Source of the DNA: Hsuehochloa calcarea
Taxonomy: Eukaryota > Streptophyta > Magnoliopsida > Poales > Poaceae
Assembly (NCBI GenBank): GCA_036346395.1
Contig: CM070599.1
Span: 34,277,232 to 34,341,231 of the forward strand
Direction of reading: 5' to 3'
DNA length: 64,000 nt
Position numbers and translations under genes: made by a program. The notes under the pieces are model-generated. The model was given only the letters and a program-made list of their open reading frames with translations, did no database searches and had not been told where the DNA came from. Each line of letters begins with the position of its first letter. The first letter of the stretch is position 1. Positions 32,950 to 44,589 of the stretch are shown here, piece after piece.

Positions 32950-35900
32950 ATGGGGGAGCAGGAGAACAGCAAGAGCGCCAGCGGCGGCAACAGCATGGTG
33001 GTGGAGGCGCCGACCAAGGAGAACAGCCGCGCCGCCGACCCGCGCCTACAGGGCATTTCCGACGCCATCCGCGTCGTCCCCCACTTCCCCAAGCCAGGTC
33101 CGCCCGTCCGTCTCGATATAAACAAACCATTCGATTAAATTAACCACGCGCGCGCCAAGGCGACCGGGCACACGTGTTGGGGGCGCGCGTCCGTGGACTG
33201 CATATTACCTTACACTCGAGGCCGGTGCGGTGCGGTGCGGTGCGTGTGCAGGGATCATGTTCAACGACATCACGGAGCTGCTGCTGCGGCCGGGCGTGTT
33301 CAAGGACGCCGTGGACATGTTCGTCGAGCGCTACCGCGGCATGGGCATCGCGTCCGTCGCAGGTAAATCAACCAACCAGTCAATCAATCATGAGCTCCTG
33401 CCGTGCGAGTACGTCCACCCACACGCACACGGCCCCCGCGCCGGCCGTACGTCTTTGTTTAATGGCCCTGCCGCTCGGTCGTCGTTTCGCTGCCGCTGGG
33501 GGCGCGGTGTCGGCTCGGTGCGGTGCGGTGGTGTTCTGAGATTCCGTAATATCTTTGGCGCAGATCTTTCATGCTCCTTTTGTCCCCCCAACACTTTGTC
33601 GTTGATCAGGTCTTCTCATGTGCCTGTGCCTGTGCCTGTGCGTACGCACACGCGTACTCATATATATTTTGAATGAATTATTATCGAAAACTCTCAGCAG
33701 CAGCAGCAGTGGTGCAGTATCATAGGTACTTGGAGTATTGATACTGATACACATTGCACTCCTACACACATGTCTGGTATGCAGGAGTAGTTATGTCTTC
33801 CTCACCATCTGGTCTAGAGCACTTAGATCTAGGGGCCAATGCGGCCACGGTGGGAGAGGAGGAGGCCTGGCCGGAGAAGCCAGATAGCTTTTGCACGCTA
33901 TGCGCGCATGTGCGGTGTGACCGTAAATGCAATGGTCCCTGCCTGCGCCGAGCCGGTTTCGCAGCCAGCGCGCGCGGCCAGAATGTCTGTGCTCCCTCCC
34001 GGTCGCGTCGCGCCACGCCGGGCTCGCTGGGCCAGCGGAATCTCGCGCATTCAATGCCCGGATCGGAGGGCATCCCATGACAGTGTCGACCCGGGGGCGG
34101 GGACCGGTGCTAGCTGTGGGGGTGCGGCTGGGATCCTCTGATCGGACGGCCATGATTGCGCACATGCGGTATCGGTCCTCGCGCGGTAGCTGGCTCTGAC
34201 ACGCGAGACTAGTAGAGTGGTCGCCGTGCTTTTGCGCGTCACATATGGTTGGTTGTATGCTTATGTCCTGGGCTGCAAACTTGAGTACAGCAGCGTCTGA
34301 TTAACTCTGCTGTTTGCTTATGTCATTTTTTTAACGGCACTATGACGTCGGTCTAAACCGCTAAACATCCATCGCCGCAGCATTGTATCTGTACAACTCC
34401 GTTGTTACTCGTACGATGAATGCTGAACGCCGTATTTCACAGTCATCTAGCTAGTTGAAGCTTTCAAGTACAACTTACTTTATGCCTAGATCTCTAACTT
34501 GTGGTATACATGGTGAATTCTTCATCCTCTACTAGGTATTGAAGCTAGAGGATTCATATTTGGCCCAGTGATTGCGTTGGCCATCGGAGCAAAATTCATA
34601 CCGTTGCGCAAACCGAAGAAACTCCCAGGTGATCTGCAAATTAGGTCATTTGCAAATGTGATGAGCGCTTACATGTATACAATTTACCTTTCCATGAAGT
34701 GCTGTGCGAGTACTAGCACATATGGAATCTATTAACCCATCAACCACTTGGCATGTTGACTTTTGAAAAAAAGTTTTGGTTTGAGTGGAGCCATTACATG
34801 CTGTTACAAAATCATTTTAAACAGATCTGACCAAGAAAGTTATCGGTTTAATTTACTGTGAAGTCCGAAGATACCGGCATGGTGCCATATACTACAGTCT
34901 ACAGTACTCGACAATCGTGGAGTAATAGAGTTGTTGTTGCGTGAGAAATTTCCATTTTACTGTTTAGTTTGTCAACAGCATGTCCACTATCACTTCTCCA
35001 AGAGGAAATGGTTACTAGCTTCATCGTAGAAACGTAGTTTGTTGTAGTTTTCAAATGTGCTGATATTTGCTTTACAAACATTGAAGGTGAGGTAATTTAC
35101 GAGACTTACGCACTTGAGTATGGGACGGATTGTTTGGAGATGCATGTTGGAGCTATTGAACCGGGTGAGCGCGCAGTGGTTGTTGATGATTTGGTTGCAA
35201 CTGGTGGAACACTTTCTGCTGCTATAAGACTTCTTGGTGAGTACCTGCCTATCTGTTGTTCTGTCTAAGATTGGTATACAAGCAAATGAAATTCCATGAC
35301 CATCAGCAATTCTCAGTAGAAGTATTGATCTAAGTATTCAATGAATTTGTCAGCTAAAACAGAATTTGGATAAGAAATCCAAAATGTCTTACCTCCACTT
35401 GTTGATGTTCTTCATCTGACATCACTAATGAAAGAGTACAAACACTACCATTGTGTTCCTTTTTCTATGTTCTACCATACTAGATCTAGGGAACTGTTCA
35501 GGAGCTATGTTATAAGATGCTACTCATACATGTGGTTCGTACCTTGCTGATCAGTCTGTGGCATATTACAACAGAACTGCAGTGTGTAGTAATTAAGTAC
35601 CTTTTGCTTGTACATAAAAAATAAACACATAAAACATAATGGTATACTTACTTTTATCCTATGGTCAGAATCATCTACATTTTTTTTTCATGTTACAATA
35701 TCGGTCTTTTAAACATGCGAACTAAAAATCTTCCGATATTCTTCTCACTCTTTTTTCTCTCTCAACATTCCAAATTTGAACTTATGATTCAGATTTAATA
35801 TTGAGCAGGAAAAAGCCTTGATTCGTTTAGGGAATTTGTGTAACAAACGATATTCTGATCTCAAAATGAGTCATATTGAAGATTGGAAAAGGGCGAAAGT

Positions 35901-38213
35901 ACAAGAAAAAGGACTGAACTTGTAGCTTGCGTGCTAATTCAGTAAAACATGTTAAGCCAAAGCCTTTGTGATGCTGATATGGAATAATCTTGGATTGTTG
36001 CGAAAAAACCGACACAAGAAAAAGTATCATGTGGTATTGTCAAGCATATCAACAACTTACTGATAACATATAGAGTAGAGAGGCATCATGTTCTGTTGAC
36101 TATAAGCAAAGTTAATTTGTCCCTGAGCGGGACAAGCTATTTATTCATAGGACAAAATCCTGTCTGAAAGATATGCCATATGGGGTAGCTAATTACATAT
36201 AGGCATTGTTTCGATGAGACTGGAGGCATAGTGCTGATCATTGATGTAAAAGCGAAAAGTTCGAGGATAAGAATCGAGCACTCGTGTTACAATCGAGGAC
36301 TGCCACTGTGTTCAAGTTTTCAACTATCTTTTTTTCCTTTTTCTTTTCCTCTCTTTTTTTAGGGGGTGTTGCATGTGTGTTCGAGGGGTTTGGAGTAATT
36401 CAAGTTTTGAACTTACATGCCATCTACCGTTTATGACATCAAAACCAGCTTATGTTATTATGTTTGCATAACTCGTTATATCATATGAATATATCATGAA
36501 CTAATAACCAGAAAATGGTTTCGAGTTTTGACTAACCTTTTCATGCTTGCTTAAACTTTCCAGAACGTGCCGGGGCTGACGTGGTTGAGTGTGCATGCCT
36601 CATTGGGCTTCCGAAGTTTAAGGTACCCAGACATTTTTTACAGTGCACTTTAATTCGGTTAAGGAAATTGAGGATGTACTAGTATTGCACTTCCTACTTG
36701 ACTAATGCAGACAAGTGAAAAAAGAATAAAATAAGAACAATCAACATGCTAATGTTCTTTCCTACTTGACCAGTAAAGCTTAGACAATCCTAACTTCAAA
36801 CCCTTTGTGTCGTCGATACGAGATCGAACAGTAAACTTGTGGCACCCCCGGTCGGATGCGTTGACCACCGAGGGTGCGAAGGGGACCTCAATGAGAATCA
36901 CACGAGAGGGTCCGTACCATTGTATTGTATATGTGTGAAAAGAGTTACAAGTGGCTTCTTCCCTATTTACATGGAGCCTATTTATAGAGTGGGAGGGGTA
37001 AGCATTTAAATTTACATCATTGCCCTTGATACCTAGTTCATCCCGGGGGTACTTTCGTCCATTTCGCCAAGCGGGTCCCGCCACCTTCAAGTGGGTCCGC
37101 CGATGTGTCGCACCTCGGCGAGGTTGGCCCCTGGACCCTGTTCGGGGTTTTCTCTGGACCTTGTCCGGAGTAGGTTTGCCGAGGTGTCGTATCTTGGCAA
37201 GGTTGGCCCTCGGACGCTGTCCGGAGTTGGTCCTGGATCTTGTCTAGAGTGAGTTCGCCGATGTGTCGTGGTTGGTCCCCGGACCCCATCCGGGGTTGGT
37301 CCACGGACCTCGACGGAGTGTGATCGCTGATGTGTCGTAGCTCAGCGAGGTTGGCCCTGGATCCGTCCAGGGTCAGCCCCCGGACCTCGTTCGGGGTTGA
37401 TCCCTCCGGGGCGTCATGCCTTCGCAAGGTTACCGTCGGCTCGAGATAGCGCATGACCCTCCCCCAACTCTTTGTAAGTAGTAACTTTCAGTGATAGATA
37501 GGTGCAGAGTCAAGGCTCCCTTTTTCTTACATGCACGACAAGAACAGCTTAGCTTTTTTTACCAGCTGCGAGACCCACTCCTTTAAGATACTTGTGTAAT
37601 TGTGTATCTATCTATTGGATATCCGTAGACCTGAACAAAACCAGTGATTGTATACAAAGAGTACGAGTGTAAACTTAGACTTCTCTACCTTAGGGGAAAA
37701 ACAATATGGGGATGACTATTTCTAAGGTGACTTATGCTTTCTTAAATATAAGTTACATTTTTAACAATTGGATAAATCAAGAATCAGACACATACACATC
37801 TCAAAGCTAATCCAATAGCCATGAAACTCAAGTTGAGTTAACACCCCCCCCCCCACCCCAAAAAAAAGCTTACAAATAGCAAACCCAAAAACAATATCAC
37901 TAGTACTACAGTACATACTAAGTTCAATAGCAAATTTTGGTGGACCAAGTCAAGGGAAGAGCCAGTGGTTTCCTGGGTAAAATGCCGTGACAGCTGTCAT
38001 ATCCCTTGATGAAGAAAATATTTCATCAAGTACTGGAAGCTACAAAGCTGCATTTTTTTAATCTAGCAAATGTATTTGATATATCCATATCTTCAAGAGA
38101 GGCATGGCAGGGTTAGCCCTATAAATATGCTGACTGGGATTGCATATTTTATACAGGATTTCTACAAGCTAAATGGAAAGCCAGTTTATATACTTGTGGA
38201 GTCCCGCAAATAG
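32950..38213 (+). CDS. APT: adenine phosphoribosyltransferase, six exons
   Basis: Catalyses adenine + PRPP to AMP + PPi (purine salvage; in plants APT also converts cytokinin bases to nucleotides). Exons: 32,950-33,097, 33,252-33,362, 34,536-34,628, 35,087-35,236, 36,564-36,622 and 38,157-38,213, all joined by GT-AG introns, 618 nt, 205 residues. Landmarks: VPHFPKPGIMFNDITELLL, ASVAGIEARGFIFGPVIALA (the APT flexible-loop region), and the PRPP-binding VVVDDLVATGGT at 148-159. It ends VYILVESRK. The first 25 residues are polar and acidic and do not look like a transit peptide, so cytosolic action is likely. Introns 2, 4 and 5 exceed 1.1 kb; intron 5 carries an LTR-like insert. The orthologue within the APT family cannot be fixed by eye. 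Confidence 0.95.
36838..37453 (-). repeat. LTR-like fragment with internal tandem repeats in APT intron 5
   Basis: TGTGGCACCCCC to GAGATAGCGCA gives TG/CA ends over 616 bp, and on the minus strand the purine tract TTGGGGGAGGG sits just before the right end, as in a 3' LTR. The right half has degenerate repeats of 60-100 bp built on GTCCGGAGT, GCCGA.GTGTCGTA and AAGGTTGGCCC. No target duplication was seen. The identity is tentative. Confidence 0.5.
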
Positions 38214-38218
38214 AAAGC

Positions 38219-38224
38219 AATAAA
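38219..38224 (+). terminator. possible polyadenylation signal of the APT gene
   Basis: AATAAA six bases after the stop codon. It is close to a strong donor-like CAG|GTAAGT at 38,232-38,239, so the 3' UTR may instead be spliced and end further downstream. Confidence 0.35.
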
Positions 38225-38239
38225 GTATGATCAGGTAAG

Positions 38240-39428
38240 TGCCACTGTTTTATGCTTGAAAATTTCTATCAGTATTTCCTTTTATTTTAAGTTTTTTTTT
38301 TCAACATATCATGCAACAGAGCTAGGTTTGCAAATCCACAAGTTAATGTTCTTGTATGAATACACTGCTTCATAATACACAGCCGACAGAGTAAATGTAA
38401 TTTCTTCAGTACTCTGGGTTAAGTAGAGTCAAATCACAACTTCACAAGTCATCAAATATGTATACTTGGCTTGCAACTGCTACATTATGCTATTCTCCAC
38501 ATCCATGTTTACCCTGCTGGAACAAGAGAACAGGTGCCATTTAGTCTTGTATTTGGAATCAGAGTTTTACGTGCTAATTCCGGTTCCACTTGTTTCTTTT
38601 TCAGAAAAAGCTCACAGCTTCATTTCTTTGCAAGCGCACGGTGGATGGGTATTGATAAGTCTGCAGTACACTGTCAAGGGCAGCTGCTAAGTATCTTGTT
38701 GGAGAAGGTGAGATAGATGAAATGTAGTCTATTCTAACACTAGTTTTTAGGAGTAGGAGTAGTATTGAGGAGAGCTTGTAGTTATTTCTGTCGGGAACAT
38801 CACTATTACCCTGAAAAGAAAAGATCATCCTGCTTGTTCAGTTTTTTTATACATGAGAATCATCCTGTTGTTTGAGTTGCCGATTCACTTCTCTGGTTAA
38901 ATCTGTATTAGCACTAGTTTAGCTCATTGTCGTTCAATGCTACTGAGAATCAAGAGTCTTAAGCAATCATAATGCCAGCATGAAGAGCGACATGTTGTAG
39001 TAAAGTGATACTAAGTGGCTTTCTTTTGGAGAACTAGAGAGCAGAGAATAAACACTATGACACTAGTACTAGATTAAAGCTTCTAAGGAATATGCTGGTG
39101 CTCCACCTGGCTAGATCCCCATGAGTTCAGAGTTTGGGTATCCTCCTGAACACTTAAAATAAGCATGCGTTTGGTTATTGAAATGGCATGCATGCAGCAA
39201 GCAGGTAGGAGTACTGGTGCTCTGTTCTAGGATCCCCAGACAAAGGCGTTGTGAAACATGGGTAAGGGCGCCTAAACTGAGTAGTGGCCAGTGGGGAGAC
39301 AACAGCAGGAGCACCGCCAGCCTGCTGCGATCGCTGCCGCAGATTCGCGTGTTTGCTTGCCTTCGGTTCCTCCTGGTTCCGGGAGCGATTGATCCCACGC
39401 CCAGCAGTTTATTACTGCTGCTACCACT
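38240..39428. other. APT downstream region, no gene supported
   Basis: Only short ORFs. It may contain a spliced 3' UTR exon of APT (about 38,520-38,710, ending before GTGAGATAG). Nothing else is recognisable. Confidence 0.45.
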
Positions 39429-41176
39429 TGTCGGGCCTTAATTTTTTAATCCCGATTTTTTTTGTAAAAATACTATAATACTTCTTAGATCAGGAGATAA
39501 CACTCACAGATTCATTACTGAATCATTTCATACATAACGTGAATTAAAACATTTAAATATAAACAAACATAAAAGTGACATAGACCATGTCGGATCGAGT
39601 TTTACATAAGGGTTACCAGACCAAATTGGTTACATTACCTAAGAGTGAGCACAACTTTCGTGCTCGCGAGCTAACACATAGTATGCAATAATATACATGA
39701 AAGACTTAACAAGGATGACCCATGTTCTTTTATTTGATAAAACAATATTTTCAATTATCATAATTACAAATTTCATATGACTTAGCATTTTAAACAAATT
39801 ATATTTTATTAAAGAGAGTAAGTGCAATATTAAATAACAGTACATGTTCCCTCCATCGGAACTCTACACATGTATCATTTTGTTGGAGCTACCTCCGCTC
39901 CTTCACACCACTGAGCTCGACGGCTCAGGAAAAATTCAACCTCAGGCTAGGTGAACCGTCCTAGTTGTAATCCACCCTCAAAGGTTTTTGAAATAAAACT
40001 AACTCAAGTTAAGATCTCATATCTGCCTTTGATCGTAGGCGCGACTGTTTAAACAGTTTAGACTCTGAAGAGGTTGTACACTGTATCTACAAGAGATAAT
40101 CATACTCGTTACCCCATATGATTCTTTAGTCAAGTAGTTGAGCGATCGTCACAGTAACATTTGAAACTATCTTGCCCCCTTCCGTCATCTTACCCCTATG
40201 GGCTAATCCCATAAGTTGTGCGGGATGTTCACCACAATGACTAGCGCAGCTGGCCTCGGCCACAATGACTAGCGTAGCTGGCAACTTCACTCTCCCTCGG
40301 TGTCCCTCTAGCCGGAACACATCCCATCGCTTGCACACTTCCAAACACTAGTTGTAAGATGATATTCAGGGTTCAATAATTTTACTAAGCCAAGTTGCAC
40401 TTTCCAGACTTACGGTTGTACTTGTTTTACACAGGAGGTCATGACAAGATTAAGTCCTTAATTCATCTGGACGGTTCATACCACATACCAACCACTCTCA
40501 TGCACGACGGCACCCACCACTCTTTCCATCCGCTCAGATGTGGTACTAGCAAATTATTTAGAGTTTTGGGGAGGAAAACCAATTAACACAACACACCAGT
40601 CATTTACATCCAATGACCACCCAAAACCACTTTCATGATTAAAAGATGATATTTATTGTCCTGGTACTTAAGCAAGTTTAGCATGTCGCTTAAGTACAAC
40701 CTATGCTAGTATTTACCACGTAATTACTAGGGTGACATGGAATGAGGGATTTAATTTATCAAAGGATGGACAATAATTAATTAATCATTAAATGAGTGTT
40801 TAACTACTCTAATCTTTAACATACAATTAATTAATCATCAAATGGGTGTTTCGGGCGCACGCGCGGTCCCGAGGCGGCGGCATTGGCGCCTGCGCGCAGA
40901 GTGGACCGGGCGGGGACATGTGCTTGGCGAGGCGGCGATGACCGAGGGTCCTGGCGACGCGGCGACGGAGACGGGTGACGCGGGCGCGCGGCTCGGACCG
41001 GGCACTCGGAAGCGGCGAGGACGGGCGGGGATGGAACAATGCGAGGAGGGGACGCCGAAGTCACAGGCGGTCAGAGAAGGCGACGGGAGTTGGTGAGAGC
41101 TGGTGGTGGCAAAGGGGAGGATGGGGTGGCGTCGACAACGTGCACGGGAGGAGGCGGAGAAATCTGGGCTGTGACA
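39429..41176 (-). mobile_element. gypsy-type solo LTR
   Basis: TGTCGGGCCTTAATTTTTTA to GGGCTGTGACA. On the minus strand it starts TGTCACAGCCCAGATTTC, a chromovirus-type LTR start. Long co-linear similarity to 57,615-59,793 is visible, for example CTGTTTAAACAGTTTA, AGAGATAATCATACTCGTTA and TAGTTGAGCGATCGTCAC. No coding domain. The flanks ccact and ggccc do not match, so one end may be altered. Confidence 0.72.
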
Positions 41177-41766
41177 GGCCCAAACCGATGTAAGGTTTGA
41201 AGTTTTTCAACCTTTGTAAATTTTGATTTTGAAATTGCTTGCAAAATTTCGAGGATGCCACCACTCTGGATTCGCATCTCGGGCTCGTGGCTGGCGTGCA
41301 AAGGTTTTGTTTCGGTTAGAAATCACATTATTATTAGTGACGTTTCATGTTTCTCGATTCATAATTATGATCGTTCCAATCAAATGTACCTAACAGTGCA
41401 TTCGATCACACGAATAAGTAATAAATAACACATGAACTGTACACCATACGTTCAACGCATTGAACCGTAGGCATTTAGGATGTTCCGCCTATGGTTTTAC
41501 AATATCAAATATTCAGGAAAGCCTCTACCAAATGAAGATTCAGCAAACTCGTACGCGTGACTTGATCCGAGATGATTATGTATACTACTACGCGGAACTA
41601 ATAGCACATGTAATGCAAGTCCCAGCTTCTGAATACATCATAGGCTGACGTTGCAGCACATCCAAGAATTAAGAATTTACATCTTCCAAGTTCTGATGCT
41701 AACTGAAAGAGCAGCCTGGTTCAGGGTTCTTGGTCCTAGTATGGAATCCCTTTCTGGCTTTCTTGA
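41177..41766. other. intergenic, no gene supported
   Basis: No convincing ORF. It probably contains the 3' UTR of the serine-rich gene on the minus strand near its right end. Confidence 0.5.
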
Positions 41767-42111
41767 TCACTCCTGAGCAAAATCTTGCCACGATACCGAT
41801 CTTGGCACGCCGGCAGAGCGCAGGAACTGCTGCTCCGACGCCGACCTCAAAATGCCGGAGCCGGAAGGGCGCGTAAACTGCTGTTGCGACACGGACCTCG
41901 GCATGCAGCCGGAACAGAGCAGCGGGGAGCTCCGCGCGCCGGGGTCCCCAAACTGCTGGCACGAGACCGACCTCGGCATACCGCCGCTGCCGCGGTGCAA
42001 CCGGCACCGGAAGGAGCCAGGGTGCGTGGTGGGCGAGCAGATGCATCGCCGCATCTCCTCCTTCGTCGCCGGTGGCACCTTCGCCGGCGCGTCGGCGATC
42101 TTGGAAGCCAT
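41767..42111 (-). CDS. small plant serine-rich protein with four RS[VA]S repeats
   Basis: 114 residues, single exon. It contains CICSPTTHPGSFRCRLHR (residues 23-40), the signature of the plant serine-rich protein family of unknown biochemical role. After it, a ten-residue unit occurs four times: MPRSVSCQQF (45-54), MPRSVSQQQF (70-79), ILRSASEQQF (87-96) and VPRSVSWQDF (102-111). No signal peptide or membrane span. The Arg-Ser-x-Ser cores look like basophilic kinase sites, an inference. A TATA box lies 92 bp upstream. The start at 42,111 is the first ATG of the frame. Confidence 0.85.
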   Translation of the reverse strand: MASKIADAPAKVPPATKEEMRRCICSPTTHPGSFRCRLHRGSGGMPRSVSCQQFGDPGARSSPLLCSGCMPRSVSQQQFTRPSGSGILRSASEQQFLRSAGVPRSVSWQDFAQE

Positions 42112-42202
42112 ATCTTACGTCTTGAGGACTCCCACGTTGACCTAGCTTGAAAGGTGAATCTGCTGATACGACGCGTTAGTTTTAGTTACGATTGCACGGG
42201 GA

Positions 42203-42209
42203 ATTTATA
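42203..42209 (-). promoter_or_regulatory. probable TATA box of the serine-rich gene
   Basis: The minus strand reads TTTATAAATTCC, about 92 bp before the start codon. Confidence 0.5.
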
Positions 42210-42531
42210 AACCTTTGATTCGATCTGGAGTAGAATCCGTGTCCGTTACGATTTTGGTTTAAACCGTAGCAGATAGCTTGCAAGCGGAAACAACTAACAG
42301 CAAGATTTGCCCCGGAAACTGACGGGAAAAAAAAGGTATCGAATTCCACTCTCCAGCAAGAGCATTACTGCATGTCGTAAAACTTCCAAAGTTTGAACTC
42401 ATGAACTGCTTATCGTACAGGCAGGGCGTTTTAGCAACGCCCCAATACAAATCAAATCCAATTTAAAGAACGTGATCCAACTAACAAAACAAAATCAAGC
42501 AAATCCTTATTGCGATCGATGGATGGATCAT

Positions 42532-43153
42532 TCACAGCATGGGCAGGATCATCTGGAGCAGGGGAGCCGGCTGGGACCGGTGCTGCCGCGCCTTGAACTT
42601 CCTGATGGCCACCTTGAGCACCCTCCTCCATCCATCCTGAAGAACCCAAACGAGCAGAAACCTCGTGATGTCAAGGAAGATGCAGCAAAGTTTAAGCCAG
42701 GAGGGTTTATATGCAGGAAGCTACCTTCGCGGGGGAAGGCGATGGCGGCGAGAAGTCCAGCTTCGTCCTGCCGCCCATCTCGTGGAGGTCGAGGAAGGAC
42801 CCGTCCCGCCGTAGCCGCCGGCGCCGCCACCTCGACCTCCCGCCACCTCCACCGGCCTTGTCCTTGAGCCTGCTGCCGGCCCTCGCCCTGCGCTTCGACT
42901 TGACGATGAGGAAGTCCGTGGAACCTTCACCGGAGGCCGGCGGCGACGACGCGCGCGGGAGCTTGCTGAGCGGGGACCAGATGCTGCTCTGGGAGTAGTC
43001 GAAGTCGAAGGCGGAGAAGTCGGGGAACTTGCCAAGCAGGCCCCGCGACATGGACGGCTCCAGGTACTCCACCGTCACCACGCGCTCCACCACCACCACC
43101 ACCGACGGCGCCGCGGCGTTGCCGCCGGTGTCTGTCTCGGCCGCGCTGTTCAT
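42532..43153 (-). CDS. conserved plant protein of unknown function, two exons
   Basis: Exon 1 is 43,153-42,725 and exon 2 is 42,636-42,532, joined in phase 0 by an 88-bp intron (donor AAG|GTAGCT, acceptor TTCTTCAG|GAT). 177 residues. The N-terminus has five valines then ERVVTVEYLEPSMSRGLLGK (23-42) and FPDFSAFDFDYSQSSIWSPL (43-62), a block I recognise from plant proteins without known function. A basic stretch (KSKRRARAGS, then RSRWRRRRLRR) could be a nuclear localisation signal. Exon 2 encodes DGWRRVLKVAIRKFKARQ, an amphipathic basic helix. No catalytic motif. A Mutator-like element sits 660 bp upstream of the start codon. Confidence 0.82.
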
Positions 43154-43298
43154 CTTCTCTTGAGGCTTGAGTGTTGGAAGTGGAAGCAGAGTGGAATGGA
43201 GCGTGGTGTTGCAAGGGAGGGAGGGGAGGGGAGGAAATGAGCTTTTTCTTCTAAAGTACACAACAACGCACTCACGCACACACACCTTATGCGCACGT

Positions 43299-43308
43299 CT
43301 AATATAGA
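43299..43308 (-). promoter_or_regulatory. probable TATA box of the two-exon unknown gene
   Basis: The minus strand reads CTCTATATTA, about 145 bp before the start codon. Confidence 0.45.
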
Positions 43309-43812
43309 GTGGAGGATTAAATCTTACAGAGGATGTGTCTGCGGTTTAATTACTGAACGTACCCACGTTTTCATATGCTGTTCTTGAAACCATAAATATT
43401 AAGGAGTTGATAGCTGCGAAAGTAACCGTTGGGTGGCTGGGCGGGCAGCCGGGCACTTGACCGTTGGGATCTGGGCGGTCCTCTGATACTGACTAGTGGG
43501 CCCTGATCTTGCAGAGTGGCCAGCTGAGCTGAGCTCGGCAATGTGGCGTGCTGGTGTGCAAGTACACGGTGTTAATATCATGTGTTTGGTTGTACTTAGT
43601 TCCGGAATCTGGGTTGACTTATCCCAACAAAATCACATGGAACAGTGGTTTATTACTGCTAGAACCATGTAGCAGTGGTGGTGGTCCCGTTCGATGGGTT
43701 GGTAAAACCATGGAAGATTAGCAAGGGGGAGGTTTACTTTGTTGCAAACTTGGTGCAAAATCTCGATATTTTAAGGATTACTGCATTCTTTTATGGGAAG
43801 TAGTACAATACA

Positions 43813-43891
43813 GAATTTTTGGCCGATACGACCGATTTTGATATCGTATTTGCGGTTCTAACCAACGGATAGGTGAATTTGCAAAATTAGC
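43813..43891 (+). repeat. left terminal inverted repeat of MULE-1
   Basis: 79 bp, GAATTTTTGGCCGATACG to TTTGCAAAATTAGC, about three-quarters identical to the inverted right end. Confidence 0.92.
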
Positions 43892-44589
43892 GAGGAGTTG
43901 GCGCCGCGTCGAGCGTCTTGCATGGATCAGACGACGGCACGCGTCTTGCAGTGCGGGCGGCCGGCGGCGGCCGCTCTGCTGGCGCGCAGCGCAAGCGCGC
44001 CAGCGCTGGCCCGCCGCCAAACCGAGCACAGCCCATCCGCGGCTGCGCTGCACGCGGTATGTGGCTGCGTGGCGCCAGCGCAGCCATGCCACGCCAGCGC
44101 GCGGCCTCTGGCCTGGCATGGCGCTGGCGCAGGGCGCTAGGCCAGCGCGACCCCACGCTTGCCAAAGACCGCCCGGCCGACGCGGCGGGGTGGGCATCTG
44201 TGCGCTTCGCCGCATATATTGAGAAGCGGCCATGCGATTTCATTTCGCGATCGTTCTTCCGCTAAGTTCATATTGATCACTCTCGCTTCGCTCCTCTGCT
44301 CATTCTTTTCTTTTCATTCGCTTGCTCTCGATTATATTTCAACGTTATTAACCGTCGTCGTCGTTCGCGGTAGGTTTATCGTAATTTTTAATTTAGCTAC
44401 ATTCTTCTATGTTTAATTAGCCACATTGTCGGTAATGTTCGCTATGTATGTTTTGCTAGTCATGTCTCTACAGGAGCTACTAGAACAATTCTCGATGAGG
44501 ACCACCGGTGCAAGGCGTGGCTCACCGTGGCGTGGATGGCCCTCGCCTCAGCGCGCCGCGCGGAGGGGCGGTGGGCGCTAGGCGATCGT

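Noticed and set aside
33754..34199. Several overlapping GC-rich ORFs in APT intron 2
   Set aside because: They overlap on both strands, resemble no family, and lie in an intron with good splice sites on both sides. They reflect base composition.
42472..43035. Plus-strand and alternative minus-strand ORFs over the two-exon unknown gene
   Set aside because: They are shadows of a GC-rich minus-strand exon. Only the annotated frame has matching splice phases and a recognisable block.
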